A stretch of DNA of 64,000 bases from Portulaca oleracea (taxonomy: Eukaryota > Streptophyta > Magnoliopsida > Caryophyllales > Portulacaceae). The stretch is from NCBI GenBank assembly GCA_029582165.1, contig CM055868.1, forward strand, positions 23,559,891 to 23,623,890, written 5' to 3'. The notes under the pieces are model-generated. The model was not told the origin of the DNA. It saw only the letters and a list, made by a program, of their open reading frames with translations, and made no database searches. The stretch's first letter is position 1. Every line of letters begins with the position of its first letter. A program made the position numbers and the translations under genes. Positions 32,797 through 44,849 of this stretch are shown here, piece after piece.

Positions 32797-33620
32797 AGTT
32801 TTTCTTAAAGTGGGTAAAACTTGAAAAAAGTTTGTGTGCTTTAAAATTTTTGGAAGGCAAATGAATTTTTACTTTATATTATTAAGTCATTCTTTTACAC
32901 ATAATGCATTGCATATACCGGGGTACTCCCTTGACATGTGATATGTCGTAGGAGCACATAAATCGACGGTTTTAAGCTTTTTCTTTTTAACCACAAAAGT
33001 AACCCATGGGATGCCGAACCGGTCATACTCAATTGGTGCATTTACACCGAGAGAGCCTTGGTCACCACATTCACTCATGCATCAGTTTACGAGGTCTCCA
33101 CACGAGCCTCCAAGTGCAACACCCCACACATTCAAGTTGCCTTTACAATAAGAATGCACCGGGGCGAGTACATGAGCCGTTAAGGCTTATCCAACCAATA
33201 AACCCTTTTGTACATAGAGCCTTGGTTTAGGATACCCCCTTGTTCACATGTATGCTATGTGCTATGTGTTTAAATTTGTTGTAAAAGAGTCGACCCAAGG
33301 CTAGGAATGTTGTGCTAGTCCATATAGTAGTCATTGGGCTGAGAAGAGCTATGTTTACCAACTAAGAAGTTCAACCTTAAATATTATAGTTAGCCCAGTG
33401 GTTGGGCCCATTTATCCATAAAGGTTGATCCTCTTGGTTCATAAAGTAAAATCAACTTGCCTTTGATGATTCTATATAGTCCTTTACAACATTTTCTCAA
33501 AAAAGGTCGAATAAACCTGTTTAAAAGTCCAACAAAAGAATATGGGTAAAGTCTTAGACTGCATATAATCACCAGGTTCGAGTAAATTAATTTATCGAGT
33601 TAATTTTTGAATCCATCACT
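32797..33620 (+). other. Element D leader, left part
   Basis: Non-coding leader ending at the A3 insertion. The stretch 33360-33600 (AGCCCAGTGGTTGGGCCC and TATAGTCCTTTACAACAT) is a degenerate repeat of 40005-40140 on the other side of A3, supporting continuity across the insertion. Confidence 0.65.
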
Positions 33621-34342
33621 GATGCATAATGGATCACAAGACAACCAAAACGCCAAGAAAGAACACGGATCAAAACACAAGTAAGAACTTGCAAGAGATG
33701 AATCAAGAAGGACCTTTGAACAACGATCTGAACAGAGGTAACTTTGATAGAATGAGCAACGAAACTCCTCGGATTGATACAGCCACACCACAATCTTCAA
33801 GAGCTCCTACTCCTCCTTTACACCACCCAAGAATGCTCAATCTTGGATTAGAAGAGAAGATTTCACACGAAAAACCCAAAGGTAATTCGTTTTCTAGCCA
33901 AAACTAGAGAGAAACTAAAGCATCAACTTTAGAGAGATTTGTGTTTATTATCAATATGAATGAATTGTCTTTACAAGAGACCCAAGGGGTCTATTTATAG
34001 GAATAGGAAAACCCCTCCCTAAAGACGTCACCCCAAAGAAGGCGTCACACACTGACAAGGCCCTTTAGGCGACACTTACAACAAAGGCCCTTTAAAGAAA
34101 ATACAGTATCTCCTAAAATACAACTCCAATACTAAAGATTCAAAAGCCAAAATGTACATAAGGAATAACCCTTCCATATAGCTAAATGAGAACTTCAAGA
34201 CTCTTGAGATAAGGAGCTCAAAAGTCCCTTAGTTTTGGAGATATTCGCGATGTCATGTGAGAAACCACTTGAAACAATTTGTAGCAGACTGGTAAGGTCC
34301 TTTAGGGCTTCCTCTTGATGCATTGAAGTATGATATGCATCA
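33621..34342 (-). repeat. A3 3' LTR (722 bp)
   Basis: TGATGCATAATGG to GATATGCATCA; equal in length to 38860-39581. It contains the end of the pol tail (34195-34342). Confidence 0.95.
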
Positions 34343-37300
34343 TTCTCCCTTTCTTGAAAAGAGTTTGCCCTCAAACTTGGAATTTCTTCATCTTCATTAT
34401 AATAGGGCTTAAGATCACACACATTGAAAGTACAACTTCCTTCATACTCATCTTCCATCTTCAAGCGACAAGCGTTATCACCAAGTCTTTCTAAGACCTC
34501 ATAAGGACCTTCACCTCTCGGTTTCAATTTCCCTTTTCTCTTACTTGGAAATCTCTCTTTGTTCAAGTGTAACCATACCAAGTCTCCAGGCTTGAATATA
34601 ACCCTTTTCCTCTTTTGATTCATTTTATCTTCAACCTTTCGAGTATATCTCTTAATCTTCTCACGAACTTCCTCATGTAACTTCTTAATCTCCTCTTTTA
34701 CTTGCTTCAAAACTAAACTTCGTAGATGTAGAGATAGGAGATAAATCCATGGGTTTAAGAGGATTTCTTCCATAGACAACTTCAAATGGAGATAACTTTG
34801 TAGCACGATTAGGACTTCTATAATAAGCAAACTCGGCAATGCTTAACAAAGTATCCCGACTCTTCTTTTCTTTATTCACCAATGTCCTCAACAAGGCTCC
34901 CAAGGTTCGATTGACTACCTCCGTTTGTCCATCCGTTTGTGGATGACAAGCCGTGCTAAACTTGAGCCTTGTTCCAATCTTCTTCCAAAGAGTAACCCAA
35001 AAGTGACTTAGAAACTTAGAGTCCCTATCACTCACCATAGTCTTGGGTATGCCATGCAACTTCACAATTTCATCAAAATATAAGGTAGCAACTTTCGTAG
35101 CATCATATGTAGTGTTGCAAGGTACAAAATGCGCCATCTTTGAAAATCGATCTACAACCACCATAATAGAATCCTTACCTCTTTGAGTTCGAGGTAGACC
35201 CACAATGAAGTCTAAACTCACATCTTCCCAAGGGTAATATGGAATAGGTAGTGGTGTATATAAGCCTTGTGGTAACACATGTGACTTGGCAAGGTTGCAA
35301 GTACCACATCTCTTAACAATATGCTCAACATCCTTCACCATGCTAGGCCAAAAGTAATAATCTCTCAACATCAAATAAGTCTTCTATGCCAAATGTCCCG
35401 CCAAGGCACCTCCATGAACTTCTTGAATCAACAATTCGCGCAATGAGGTACTTGGTATACATAATTGATTTCCTTTGAATAAGAAACCTTCTTCGATATG
35501 AAACATTTCATGAGGATGCTTCTTTGCCAACTCATATACTTCTTTGAAATCTTGATCATCTCGATATAAGTCCTTAATATGCTCAAATCCAGCAACGTTA
35601 GAATCAAGAACATATGTAAGTAAGTACCTTCTTGATAGAGCATCGGCGCCCTTGTTCAAATGCCCGGCCTTATGCTTGATCACAAACTGAAAAGCTTGCA
35701 TAAATTCAACCCATTTTGCATGTCGTGGGTTAAGCTTGTGTTGGCCTTGGATAAACTTGAGAGCTTCATGATCACTATGTAGAATAAACTCTCCACTTAG
35801 TAAGTAATGCCTCCAATGCTCAAGAGCTCTTATAATGGCATAGAACTCCTTGTCATATGTACTAAACTTCCTTTTGGCATCATTCAACTTCTCGCTAAAG
35901 TAGGCTATTGGCCTTCCCTCTTGCGTAAGGACGGCACCAATGCCAACTCCACTAGCATCCACTTCTACTTCAAATACTTTGTCAAAACAAGGCAAGGCTA
36001 GAAGAGGTGCATTACATAACTTCTCTTTGATACTTTCAAACGCCAATTGAGCGTTTTTGCTCCATGTAAACTCCTTTTGCTTCAACAACTCAGTCATAGG
36101 AGCCAAAATAGTAGAAAAATTCTTGATAAACCTTCTATAAAATGAAGCTAATCCATGAAATGATCGTACCTCATGTATACTCGTTGGTGTTGGCCATACT
36201 TGGATAGCTTTGACCTTTCCTTTGTCTACCTGAATCCCATTTTTGGAGAGCACATATCCAAGGAAGATGACCTTGGTTGAGAAGAATGAGCACTTCTCCA
36301 AGTTGGCGTAGAGCTTTTCTTTCTCCAAGATACACAAAACTAGCTCTAAATGCTTTATATGATCAATCTCACTTCTACTATATACAAGTATGTCATCAAA
36401 ATATACAACAACACACTTTCTAATCAAAGGTTTCAATACATGATTCATTAACCTCATGAAAGTAGAAGGAGCATTTGTTAGACCAAAGGGAATTACTAAC
36501 CATTTGATGATATCCACTCTTCAAATCAATCTTTGAGAACACAACACTTCCATAAAGTTCATCAAGGAGATCCTCTAAACGTGGAATGGGGAAACGATAT
36601 TTGATGGTGATTTTGTTGATGGACCTACAATCCATGCACATACGTTGGATACCATCTTTCTTTGGAACTAGTAACACTGGGACGGCACATGGACTCATGC
36701 TTGGACGAATAAAACCCTTTTGGAGTAGCTCATCAACTTGCCTTTGAACCTCATGGGATTCCTTGGGGTTCATTCGGTAGGCTTGCTTATTTGGTAATGT
36801 AGTTCCCGGAATGAGATCAATCTTGTGTTCAATGTCCCTTCTTGGTGGCAATCCGTGGGGCATTTCTTTTGGAAACAAATGTCCAAACCTCCTCATCAAG
36901 GGTGAGAACCGTGGATGATCTTTGGTTGGGGAAGCTTGTTCTTCTTGGATATTCGCCAATATCAACTCTTTATGCTCATAGAATTCATGTTGTTCCACCT
37001 TTAGTAAAGATACAATGTTAGTCTCCCTTTCTTTCTCTTTTGTTGGTGGAGGCCGAATAGAAGAAGGGGGCAATGGAGCCAATGTAATCTTCTTCTTGTT
37101 GATGACGAATGAGTAGGTATTCAAACTTCCATCATGAGTTACATACCTATCAAAAAGCCACGGTCTACCAAACAAAATATGGCAAGCATCCATGGGTATT
37201 ACATCACACCATACATCATCTTTATAATTCTTCCCAATGGACAATGAGACTAATACACGTTTATCAACTCTAATGCCCTTCCCATGGCTTAACCATTGAA

Positions 37301-38591
37301 TATTATAAGGAGATGGGTGAGGACTTACATCCAAATTCAGCTTTTCTACCATTGTAGTAGAGGCGGCATTAGTACAACTACCACCATCAATTATAAGAGA
37401 GCATTCCTTCCCTTGAACGGTACACCGAGTATGGAATATGTTCTCTCGTTGCTCCTTGTCATTTGGGGTAGAAGCCACACTTAACGCCCTTCTAAGCACC
37501 AACAATTCGCCTTCATCCGCTTGCTCAACCTCCTCATCATTATCCTCCTCATTTTCGGCAAGCTCACAAGGTTCCACTTCATGTTCACTTTCATACAAGC
37601 TTGGTTCAACAAACAAAGCACTTTGATATTCAACAAGAGAAACCGTGCGCTTGTTAGGACATTCGGATGCAATATGACCCAACCCTTGGCACCTAAAACA
37701 TCTTCTTGGTGGTAATGTCCTTGGTTCTTGGACTTGGGTTTTGGGTGGGGGATTTTGTGGCTGGTTTAATGTGGGTTTGGCGTAGGGTTTAAGGGAGGAT
37801 GGGGGCTGATTTTGTGGAGGTTTTGATTGTGTTTGGGGATAAGGACGTTGGGTATAGGGTTTGGATGTGTTTGGGAACGTCCTTTGCGGTTCCTTGGCTC
37901 TTTCTTTTCTTTGCCTCTCCACTTTCATAGCCAAGTTACTTAGCTCATCAAGAGATTCATATGAATGTAATTCAACTATATGACGTATCCAATCATTCAA
38001 ACCAATCAAGTAACGTACCAGAATTTGTGGTTCCTTCTCCTTGAGATCACAACGCCAAAGGAGATGTTCAAACTCCCTTGTGTATTCTTCCACCGATTTA
38101 GAGCCTTGGACAAGCTTTTGCAACTTGTAGTAGTTGTCTTCAACGTATGATTGGGGAAGGAACTTGGATTGCAACTTCGACTTCATCTTATCCCAAGAGC
38201 GGATCTTTTCTTTCCCTTTTGCAACTCTCTTCTTTTGAAGGTTAGTCCACCAAATACTAGCATGCTTTCTTAATTTCAAGGCCACATACTTCACCTTGAG
38301 CTCATCACTACAATCTTTCAACTCAAAAACACGTTCAACCGTATGTATCCAATCAAGATAATCTTCTACATTCAAACTACCATCAAATTAAGGAACTTCG
38401 ACTTTAAAATCCAAACGTTCATGCCTTTTAGACTTTGAACTACCTTCACCATGTGACGAGACACAATCACGTATGGACCCTTCACGTAGCATTTTGTTTT
38501 CTTCCATTTGTTTACCCAATTGCACACGTAAAAATGCTATTTGTTGCTCGAGTTCATAAACCTCATTTGATTTAGATTCATCGTTTGCCAT
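34195..38591 (-). pseudogene. gag-pol: A3 gag-pol, broken in five places
   Basis: The minus-strand start MANDESKSNEVYELEQQ at 38591 meets TAA at 38388-38390 (GAA in relatives). Gag core, zinc knuckle CFRCQGLGHIASEC, protease with LIIDGGSC and the first RT motifs follow in one frame to 36420. A 62-bp deletion near 36505 removes RT sequence between KSGYHQ and the MPFGLTNAP motif. The frame resumes (36517-35384) through YFDD, RNase H and the integrase zinc finger start, is broken again near 35385 by small deletions, and continues as the integrase core (35374-34685). The same 5-bp deletion as in A2 (near 34695) ends it at FEASKRGD. The C-terminal module and LTR tail are in another frame. Confidence 0.92.
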
Positions 38592-38859
38592 TAGAAATCA
38601 ACTTGATGTCATATGAACTCACGAGGGAAATGGGACAGATTTTGGTTAGGTATATGTTGAGGACGAGGGTTCTTTGAGGAGCTATGGGTTCTTTATGAGT
38701 TCTTGATGAGTTCTTGATGGGTTCTTGATGAGTTCTTGGAAGAACTATCAAGGGGGCGTGTATAATATGGAGGTTTATGCGATTTTGTGACAAAAACAAG
38801 GTCCAAGATTTATGCAAGAAACAAAGGAGATTCATCTACACATGGCTCTGATACCAAAT
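38592..38859 (-). other. A3 leader and primer-binding site
   Basis: TGGTATCAGAGCC on the minus strand at 38844-38856. The leader carries four or five copies of a CAAGAACTCAT repeat (about 38690-38750). Confidence 0.85.
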
Positions 38860-39581
38860 TGATGCATAATGGATCACAAGACAACCAAAACGCCAAGAAA
38901 GAACACGGATCAAAACACAAGTAAGAACTTGCAAGAGATGAATCAAGAAGGACCTTTGAACAACGATCTGAACAGAGGTAACTTTGATAGAATGAGCAAC
39001 GAAACTCCTCGGATTGATACAGCCACACCACAATCTTCAAGAGCTCCTACTCCTCCTTTACACCACCCAAGAATGCTCAATCTTGGATTAGAAGAGAAGA
39101 TTTCACACGAAAAACCCAAAGGTAATTCGTTTTCTAGCCAAAACTAGAGAGAAACTAAAGCATCAACTTTAGAGAGATTTGTGTTTATTATCAATATGAA
39201 TGAATTGTCTTTACAAGAGACCCAAGGGGTCTATTTATAGGAATAGGAAAACCCCTCCCTAAGGACGTCACCCCAAGAAGCGTCACACACTCGACAAGGC
39301 CCTTTAGGCGACACTTACAACAAAGGCCCTTTAAAGAAAATACAATATCTCCTAAAATACAACTCCAATACTAAAGATTCAAAAGCCAAAATGTACATAA
39401 GGAATAACCCTTCCACATAGCTAAATGAGAACTTCAAGACTCTTGAGATAAGGAGCTCAAAAGTCCCTTAGTTTTGGAGATATTCGCGATGTCATGTGAG
39501 AAACCACTTGAAACAATTTGTAGCAGACTGGTAAGGTCCTTTAGGGCTTCCTCTTGATGCATTGAAGTATGATATGCATCA
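38860..39581 (-). repeat. A3 5' LTR (722 bp)
   Basis: TGATGCATAATGG to GATATGCATCA, nearly identical to 33621-34342. Confidence 0.95.
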
Positions 39582-39656
39582 AACACTCCCTCAAATTTTA
39601 TGAGATTGATGACTCAGGTTTTGAAGTCTCTTATTTGCAAGTGCGCTATCTACTTT

Positions 39657-39993
39657 GGAAATCCTCCCCCTTTAGGCGTCACCTCCTACCAAGAAAAGGC
39701 CCCTTAAGGGCTTACATCATCCCACTCACATATTACATCACTTTAAAGAAAATACAATATCTCCTAAAATACAACTCCAATACTAAAGATTCAAAAGCCA
39801 AAATGTACATAAGGAATAACCCTTCCACATAGCTAAATGAGAACTTCAAGACTCTTGAGATAAGGAGCTCAAAAGTCCCTTAGTTTTGGAGATATTCGCG
39901 ATGTCATGTCAGAAACCACTTGAAATAATTTGTAGCAGACTGGTAAGGTCCTTTAGGGCTTCCTCTTGATGCATTGAAGTATGATATGCATCA
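39657..39993 (-). repeat. Truncated A0-subfamily LTR piece (337 bp)
   Basis: Matches the complement of 1890-2226 in the A0 LTR, including CCTCCCCCTTTAGGCGTCACC and the LTR end GATATGCATCA. It stops exactly where the A0 TATA box would begin. It is joined to A3 by 75 bp (39582-39656) that match nothing else I recognise here. Confidence 0.8.
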
Positions 39994-40676
39994 ATCACAC
40001 TCATGGTCGGCCCGTGGTTAGGCCCAACCATGTTGGGTTTATTAATTAAATCCATAAATTAATTATAACTTACCCGTCGTTGGTTTTATCCAGTCCTTTA
40101 CGATATCCTTTTTTCCAAATAAGTAGAGTAAAATAAAAATAAAATAGAAAGGCGTCAGGCGGTCAGTCTTGTGGATTATCATTCTAGTCCGCATAATAAT
40201 CAATACAGCTTGAGTTACCCCAAGTATGGTGTCCAAGTTACGGATTCTCCTTAAAATGGTCAGCCCGTGGATAGGGGTTTATCCGAATTGAGAAACACTA
40301 ACTTGAACTCTTTTACTCGGTCTTGACTCGCTGTGTTCGGTTTTATCCGGCCCTTTATGATGATCAATGGTCTTTAAGTTCATGTAGAGTTAGGGTCATG
40401 CAAACCCGTGTCCCGGGTGAGTCACCTTGTCCAGTCACCATGTAGATTGTGCATATTAGGATGTCCCTTGTTGGTTTACTAGGTCATGCATTCATCAGGT
40501 CGGGTTTTGAGGTCGAAAAAGAGGTCAATCTCTAAGCTGTGTTTGGTTTTGCTGTAGTCAACATAGGAGACCCGAGTCTATCTTGGATCCCCGGCCCAAC
40601 AGGTCGCTTGTTCTGTAATCCGATCTTCGTTCCGTCAGCACCCAGGTCCAAAACCTCCCGTCGTCTGTAATTCGAC
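39994..40676 (+). other. Element D leader, right part
   Basis: Non-coding, with two further degenerate copies of a roughly 240-bp leader repeat: GGTCGGCCCGTGGTTAGGCC near 40006 and GGTCAGCCCGTGGATAGG near 40259, each followed by a TTTTATCC(A/G)G(T/C)CCTTTA phrase. Repeated leaders of this kind fit Tat/Ogre elements. Confidence 0.6.
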
Positions 40677-43180
40677 ATGTTTGCCGAAGAGAACCACAGA
40701 GACAACCAAGTCCAAGAGGCCTTAGTCAAACTTCTTGAGGAAAAGTTCAAGCAAGTTGAGGGTTCAATCACATCGCTCGGCAGCGAGAACTCATCCAAAG
40801 GCAAGATACTCGCATAGAGCAACAACAAAAGACTCTAAATGGTGTTTTGGAGACTGTGCAGCGCATCAACATGCGAATGGGAATGACGGATAATGATGAG
40901 AGCGTCATGGAAGTCCTTCCCAACCCTACGGGTGACAAAGGCATAGGGAAGATAGGTGAAAGTTCCAATGCTGGAGTGGTCATAGAGGTGTCCAATGACC
41001 TGACACCAAGGCCGCCACCGTCGGTGACCATTCCTCAAACTGTCCAGATCAAGAATGAGTCACGCGATGATCGTGTCATTCAAGATATAAAGGCTCAACT
41101 GAACATGTTCAAGGATGTTGTGAGCCATATGCCAACCTTCACCAACCAGCTTGTCCAGCTCGAACCACCTGCTGACATCAATGCTAATATAGTAGGAAAG
41201 ATGGACATTCCGCTGAAGAAGTTCTACCCATCTGAGACTCTAACCCATCATGTGTGGGAGTTCAACTGAGTGATGCAACTTCGAGGTGTCACTACCGAGC
41301 ATTACAAACAAGTTTTCCCATCATCGCTGAATGATGAAGCACTAAACTGGTATTACACTCTTCCTTTGGAGGTGCGAGGAGATTGGACTGCTTTGCGTAG
41401 GGCATTTATTGAGCACTATTGTAAGATCCAAAAAGATAAGGTGACCCTGACAGACGTCATGGCTATTCGACAAGGAGAAAAGGAGTCGTTCATGGCCTAC
41501 TACGAGAGGTGGTATGCTAAACTATCTCAGGTGACTAGCATCTTTCCCACAGAAATGTAGTTGGACACATTTGTCTGTGGTTTAAAACCAAGTCTGGCAC
41601 AACAACTAAACTTTCATGTGGTCGAGAGTTTTGAATACTTGAAGAAGTTATGTCCTAAGCTAGAAGCACGCAAGGAAAGGACCGTTGCATCCCAGAATTG
41701 GAAAGACAACAACGTGGGAAGAAGGACCACCAGTGCTCCTAAGGTGGTTGAGGCAAGATTTATACAGAATGTGAATCGTGGTCCGCCTCCGAAGACGGCT
41801 TACTTCCAATACGATTCATATACTCCACTTGATATAACTTATGCCGAAGCTTTGGACCGTTCGCTAAAATCAAACAAAATGCAGTTGCCAGTACCTAGAC
41901 CTGAACCAGAGACTAATGGATCAGGATGGAACAACAATGCTTACGGCAAGTGCCACCGAACTAGAGGTCATGACACTTAGCGATGATGGACGCTTAAAAA
42001 TCAGATTGAGAATATGATCCATTGTGGGGCATTGCCAATGCCTAAAATTGTAAATAAACCCAACATCAAAAGCAATCCTCTCCCAAATCATGTCATCTTT
42101 GTGGGAAAGGGCACTTTTGATCCGTCCGAATGTATCACCAATGAAGGAGCACCGACACTTCTTCCTGAAGATTTGACAGCCTTTACTGCCAACGTTATTT
42201 GGGTTAGTGATGAAGAGGATGTATATGAAGAAGGCCATGATGATGATTCCTGGTCCGATAAGGAAGAAGAGATCCTACCTAGTGCTGCATTCTTAACTAG
42301 GTCGGGAAGGCACAATCAAGCGAGGGCTGAACCTGTGGCTCCTCCATCAAGTCCAAGTCCTACGAGAACAGAAGTGTCTGCCACTCCTGAGGATGCTGTT
42401 CTTACACAAATGAAAAAGACTGTGGCAAATGTCTCAATTTTGCAACTGATATGTGCTTCTAAGCCGCATAGAGAGCTTGTATTGGAGGCTCTCCATAATG
42501 CCATTATTCCTACCTCCACAACTCCAGAAGCCTTGGTCTCATATGTTGCTGCTACCAAGGGTGCGATTACCTTTAGTGATGAGGATCTACCTATGTCTGG
42601 AATAAATCATAATAAAGCCTTGTACTTAACCGCACTTTGCTCTAATAAAGTGATTCCATTAATTTTAGTGTATAATGGCTCCGCTGTGAATGTTTGTCGT
42701 TGGCGAACTGTTGCCAAGCTAGGGGTCCAAAAGAGTCAACTGGCTCAAGATGCTGTGTTACTTCGAGCATATGATAATACCCCTCGGAAGTTGTTAGGAA
42801 CGGTGACGTTGTCTATCACCTTTGACCACATCGCTCAGAATGTAGAATTCTTGGTTTTGGATATTCCTGTTTCTTTTAACCTGCTGTTGGGACGACAATG
42901 GCTACACAACTTTAACGTTGTGGCTTCAACATTGCATCAGAAGGAGAAGATGGTTATACACAATCATGTGGTCACCCTTTCAGGAGGGGCGATCTCTGGG
43001 ACTTTCGAACCCAAACAGCCGGTATTGGAAGTAGAGCACACCTTTACTGATGTAGAACTTCACAACTTTGAGATGATCGTTGTTATACAGGACGAAGCAA
43101 CCTTTGATTTCGATCCTTACTCTAATATGAAGATTCATGCCATTATGAGAAGACAGGGTATTTCCCGGGAATGTCTTTAG
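40677..43180 (+). pseudogene. gag-pro: Element D gag-protease (Tat/Ogre type), decayed
   Basis: The ATG at 40677 begins MFAEENHRDNQVQEALVKLLEEK, a coiled coil that is frameshifted near 40810. The main frame then runs 40847-43180 with in-frame stops at 41267-41269, 41558-41560 and 41978-41980 and one at 41984. Gag core motifs: KKFYPSETLTHHVWEFN, LNDEALNWYYTLP, AFIEHYC, MAIRQGEKESFMAYYERW, FVCGLKPSLAQQL. A knuckle remnant (CHRTRGHDT) follows. The protease region has NHNKALYLTALC and ILVYNGSAVNVC, where the catalytic Asp of the DNGS motif is Tyr, then FNLLLGRQWLHN. The motif set is that of Tat/Ogre elements. RT is not reached: F is inserted 21 bp after the last stop. Confidence 0.85.
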
Positions 43181-43201
43181 GGAAGAGACCAAACAGGGTT
43201 G

Positions 43202-44849
43202 TGTTTAGACCCATTTTTGTGTCTAAATAACGCCTTAATTCTTAGGCTTTTGACTCGTTTCGTGTTTAATTTCATGTCTTTTACTACGTTTTTGGTTATT
43301 TTGTAGGTTTTGGTGTTTTTACTCAAAACGTAGCTAAAAGGGGCTATTTTGTAACAATTTTGGGAATCCCGAGATTCCCCGGGCCAAAGCCGAGTCAAAG
43401 GCGAAGAGAGAAGCAAGGCTGGACATGTCAAGCATCGCAAAGTTGGACTTTTGCTGACTTTTGCAAAGGTAACACCCGCTACGTTCTGGGTAGCGGGCGC
43501 TAACTATCTCACCTTCAATCTTTTGCACGCATCAAGATGGTAGCCCCCGCCACCCTTCACGTAGCGGGCGCTACGTCAAGCACATTAGCCTGCACGAAGA
43601 GGACCGCACCTGCGGTCCTGGAGACAGCACCCGCGGTGGCTGTCACGCCTGCATAGGAAGCCAAGTCCCCGAAACAGACCGCACCTGCGGTCGAGCGAAG
43701 AAGCGAAGAATCGTCAAGTTGCTTCGTAGGACCGCAGCTGCGGTCTCCTGCGATTCACGCGGACTGTAGCTTGAAGTGTTGCGTTTTGATTAACTTCTTT
43801 TGCTTGTATAAATACCCCCCTTGACGATTAGAAGTTATCTTATCAATTATCTTTGAATTATCCAACAATTTATCTATCAATTAGGGGTATTATAGCTAGA
43901 AAAACACAATTAGAGTGGGATTAGAGAGATTCCTTAGTAATAAGTGAGTGATTAGTGTTAGTTTATTTCAATTGTATTGGATTCCATTGAAGTTTTACTG
44001 CAGATCTGAAGATTTCTTTCTATATTGGAGCTTGGAGTTCTATTTGTTCTTGATCATCCTTCCATTGTCATCATCTAATGAGCATTTCTTAATCCCTACT
44101 CTCTTTAATTTGCTTATTATCATTTCAATCTCTGTTTTTGTTATTAGATTGCTTTGTGTTTGTTATTCTTAGATTATTGCTGTTGATTTCTTGATTCTCT
44201 GTTTCGATCATGAATGATGGAGTTGTTTATGTTGTTGGAATGTTAATTAAGATGATTAGAGGCTAGAACCCCTATGGGTTAGGGAGAAATTAAGGATGTG
44301 AGTGGTTGATTTGGCTTGGGTTAGGAAGTCTAGGTAATTTTTAGTATAGTCAATTTCCCATTCCTATTCTTCCCTCAAGTGGGATGTACTCGGGATCGAA
44401 AGCTCTCGAATACATCCAACCCTTGCGTTGGAAGATAGAAAATGGGATAGTTAATACTCACCCACGAAAGTGGAAGGCGGTTAACTAGAGAGTCTCGTTT
44501 CTTTAACCCTTCGGGTCCATGGTGGGCTTTGAGGAAGTTAATTCGGATTATCCTTGAAAGAGGAAATCCAGTGGGTTTATTCTAACGGGATTGTCACTTG
44601 ATTCTTCTATTGTGTTACTTCCTAATTGCGAAACTCTCGTTCTTATTACCGTTTACATCCCAAAATCTCTCGACACCGAATTTTCCCATATCGACCGAAC
44701 CTTAGTTGTGTTTGTGTTTAGTTTGTGCTATTTATCCTCAAAAACCCTCTTGTTATCTTGTGATCTGAAACCCAACCTAGAGTCAGTCGCCTTAACCAAG
44801 GCCCCTAGCTCCTCGAGAAGAACGATATAAAAACCGGGGTACAAAAACC
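43202..44849 (+). repeat. Athila-type element F 5' LTR, left 1648 bp (completed at 56709-56716)
   Basis: Begins TGTTTAGACCC, the complement of E's LTR end. E is inserted after 44849 with duplication AAACC; the last 8 bp (ACGTTACA) lie at 56709-56716. A TATA box at 43807-43814 is preceded by near-perfect palindromes (43486-43745) of the type GACCGCA-NN-TGCGGTC and GTAGCG-GG-CGCTAC. The flank left of it is GGTTG (43197-43201); the matching right end of F is not in the window. Confidence 0.87.
43480..43814 (+). promoter_or_regulatory. F LTR promoter module: palindrome array plus TATA box
   Basis: Palindromes include GTAGCGGGCGCTA (43490-43502), GTAGCGGGCGCTACG (43561-43575), GACCGCACCTGCGGTC (43602-43617 and 43678-43693) and GACCGCAGCTGCGGTC (43730-43745). 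TATAAATA at 43807-43814 lies 61 bp after the last one. Confidence 0.65.

Larger units (their letters stand above)
33621..39993 (-). mobile_element. A3, CRM-like LTR retrotransposon with an extra partial LTR at its 5' side
   Basis: The block is flanked by ATCAC (33616-33620 and 39994-39998) inside the D leader. The element proper is 33621-39581 with two 722-bp LTRs (33621-34342, 38860-39581) that differ at only about four substitutions and a few small indels, so it is the youngest copy here. Beyond its 5' LTR are 75 bp of unrelated DNA and a 337-bp LTR piece of the A0 subfamily (39657-39993). Bases 39582-39586 read AACAC, one change from ATCAC. Confidence 0.9.

Noticed and set aside
41921..42315. 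Minus-strand ORFs across the D protease region
   Set aside because: They mirror the plus-strand gag-protease frame, which has clear family motifs.
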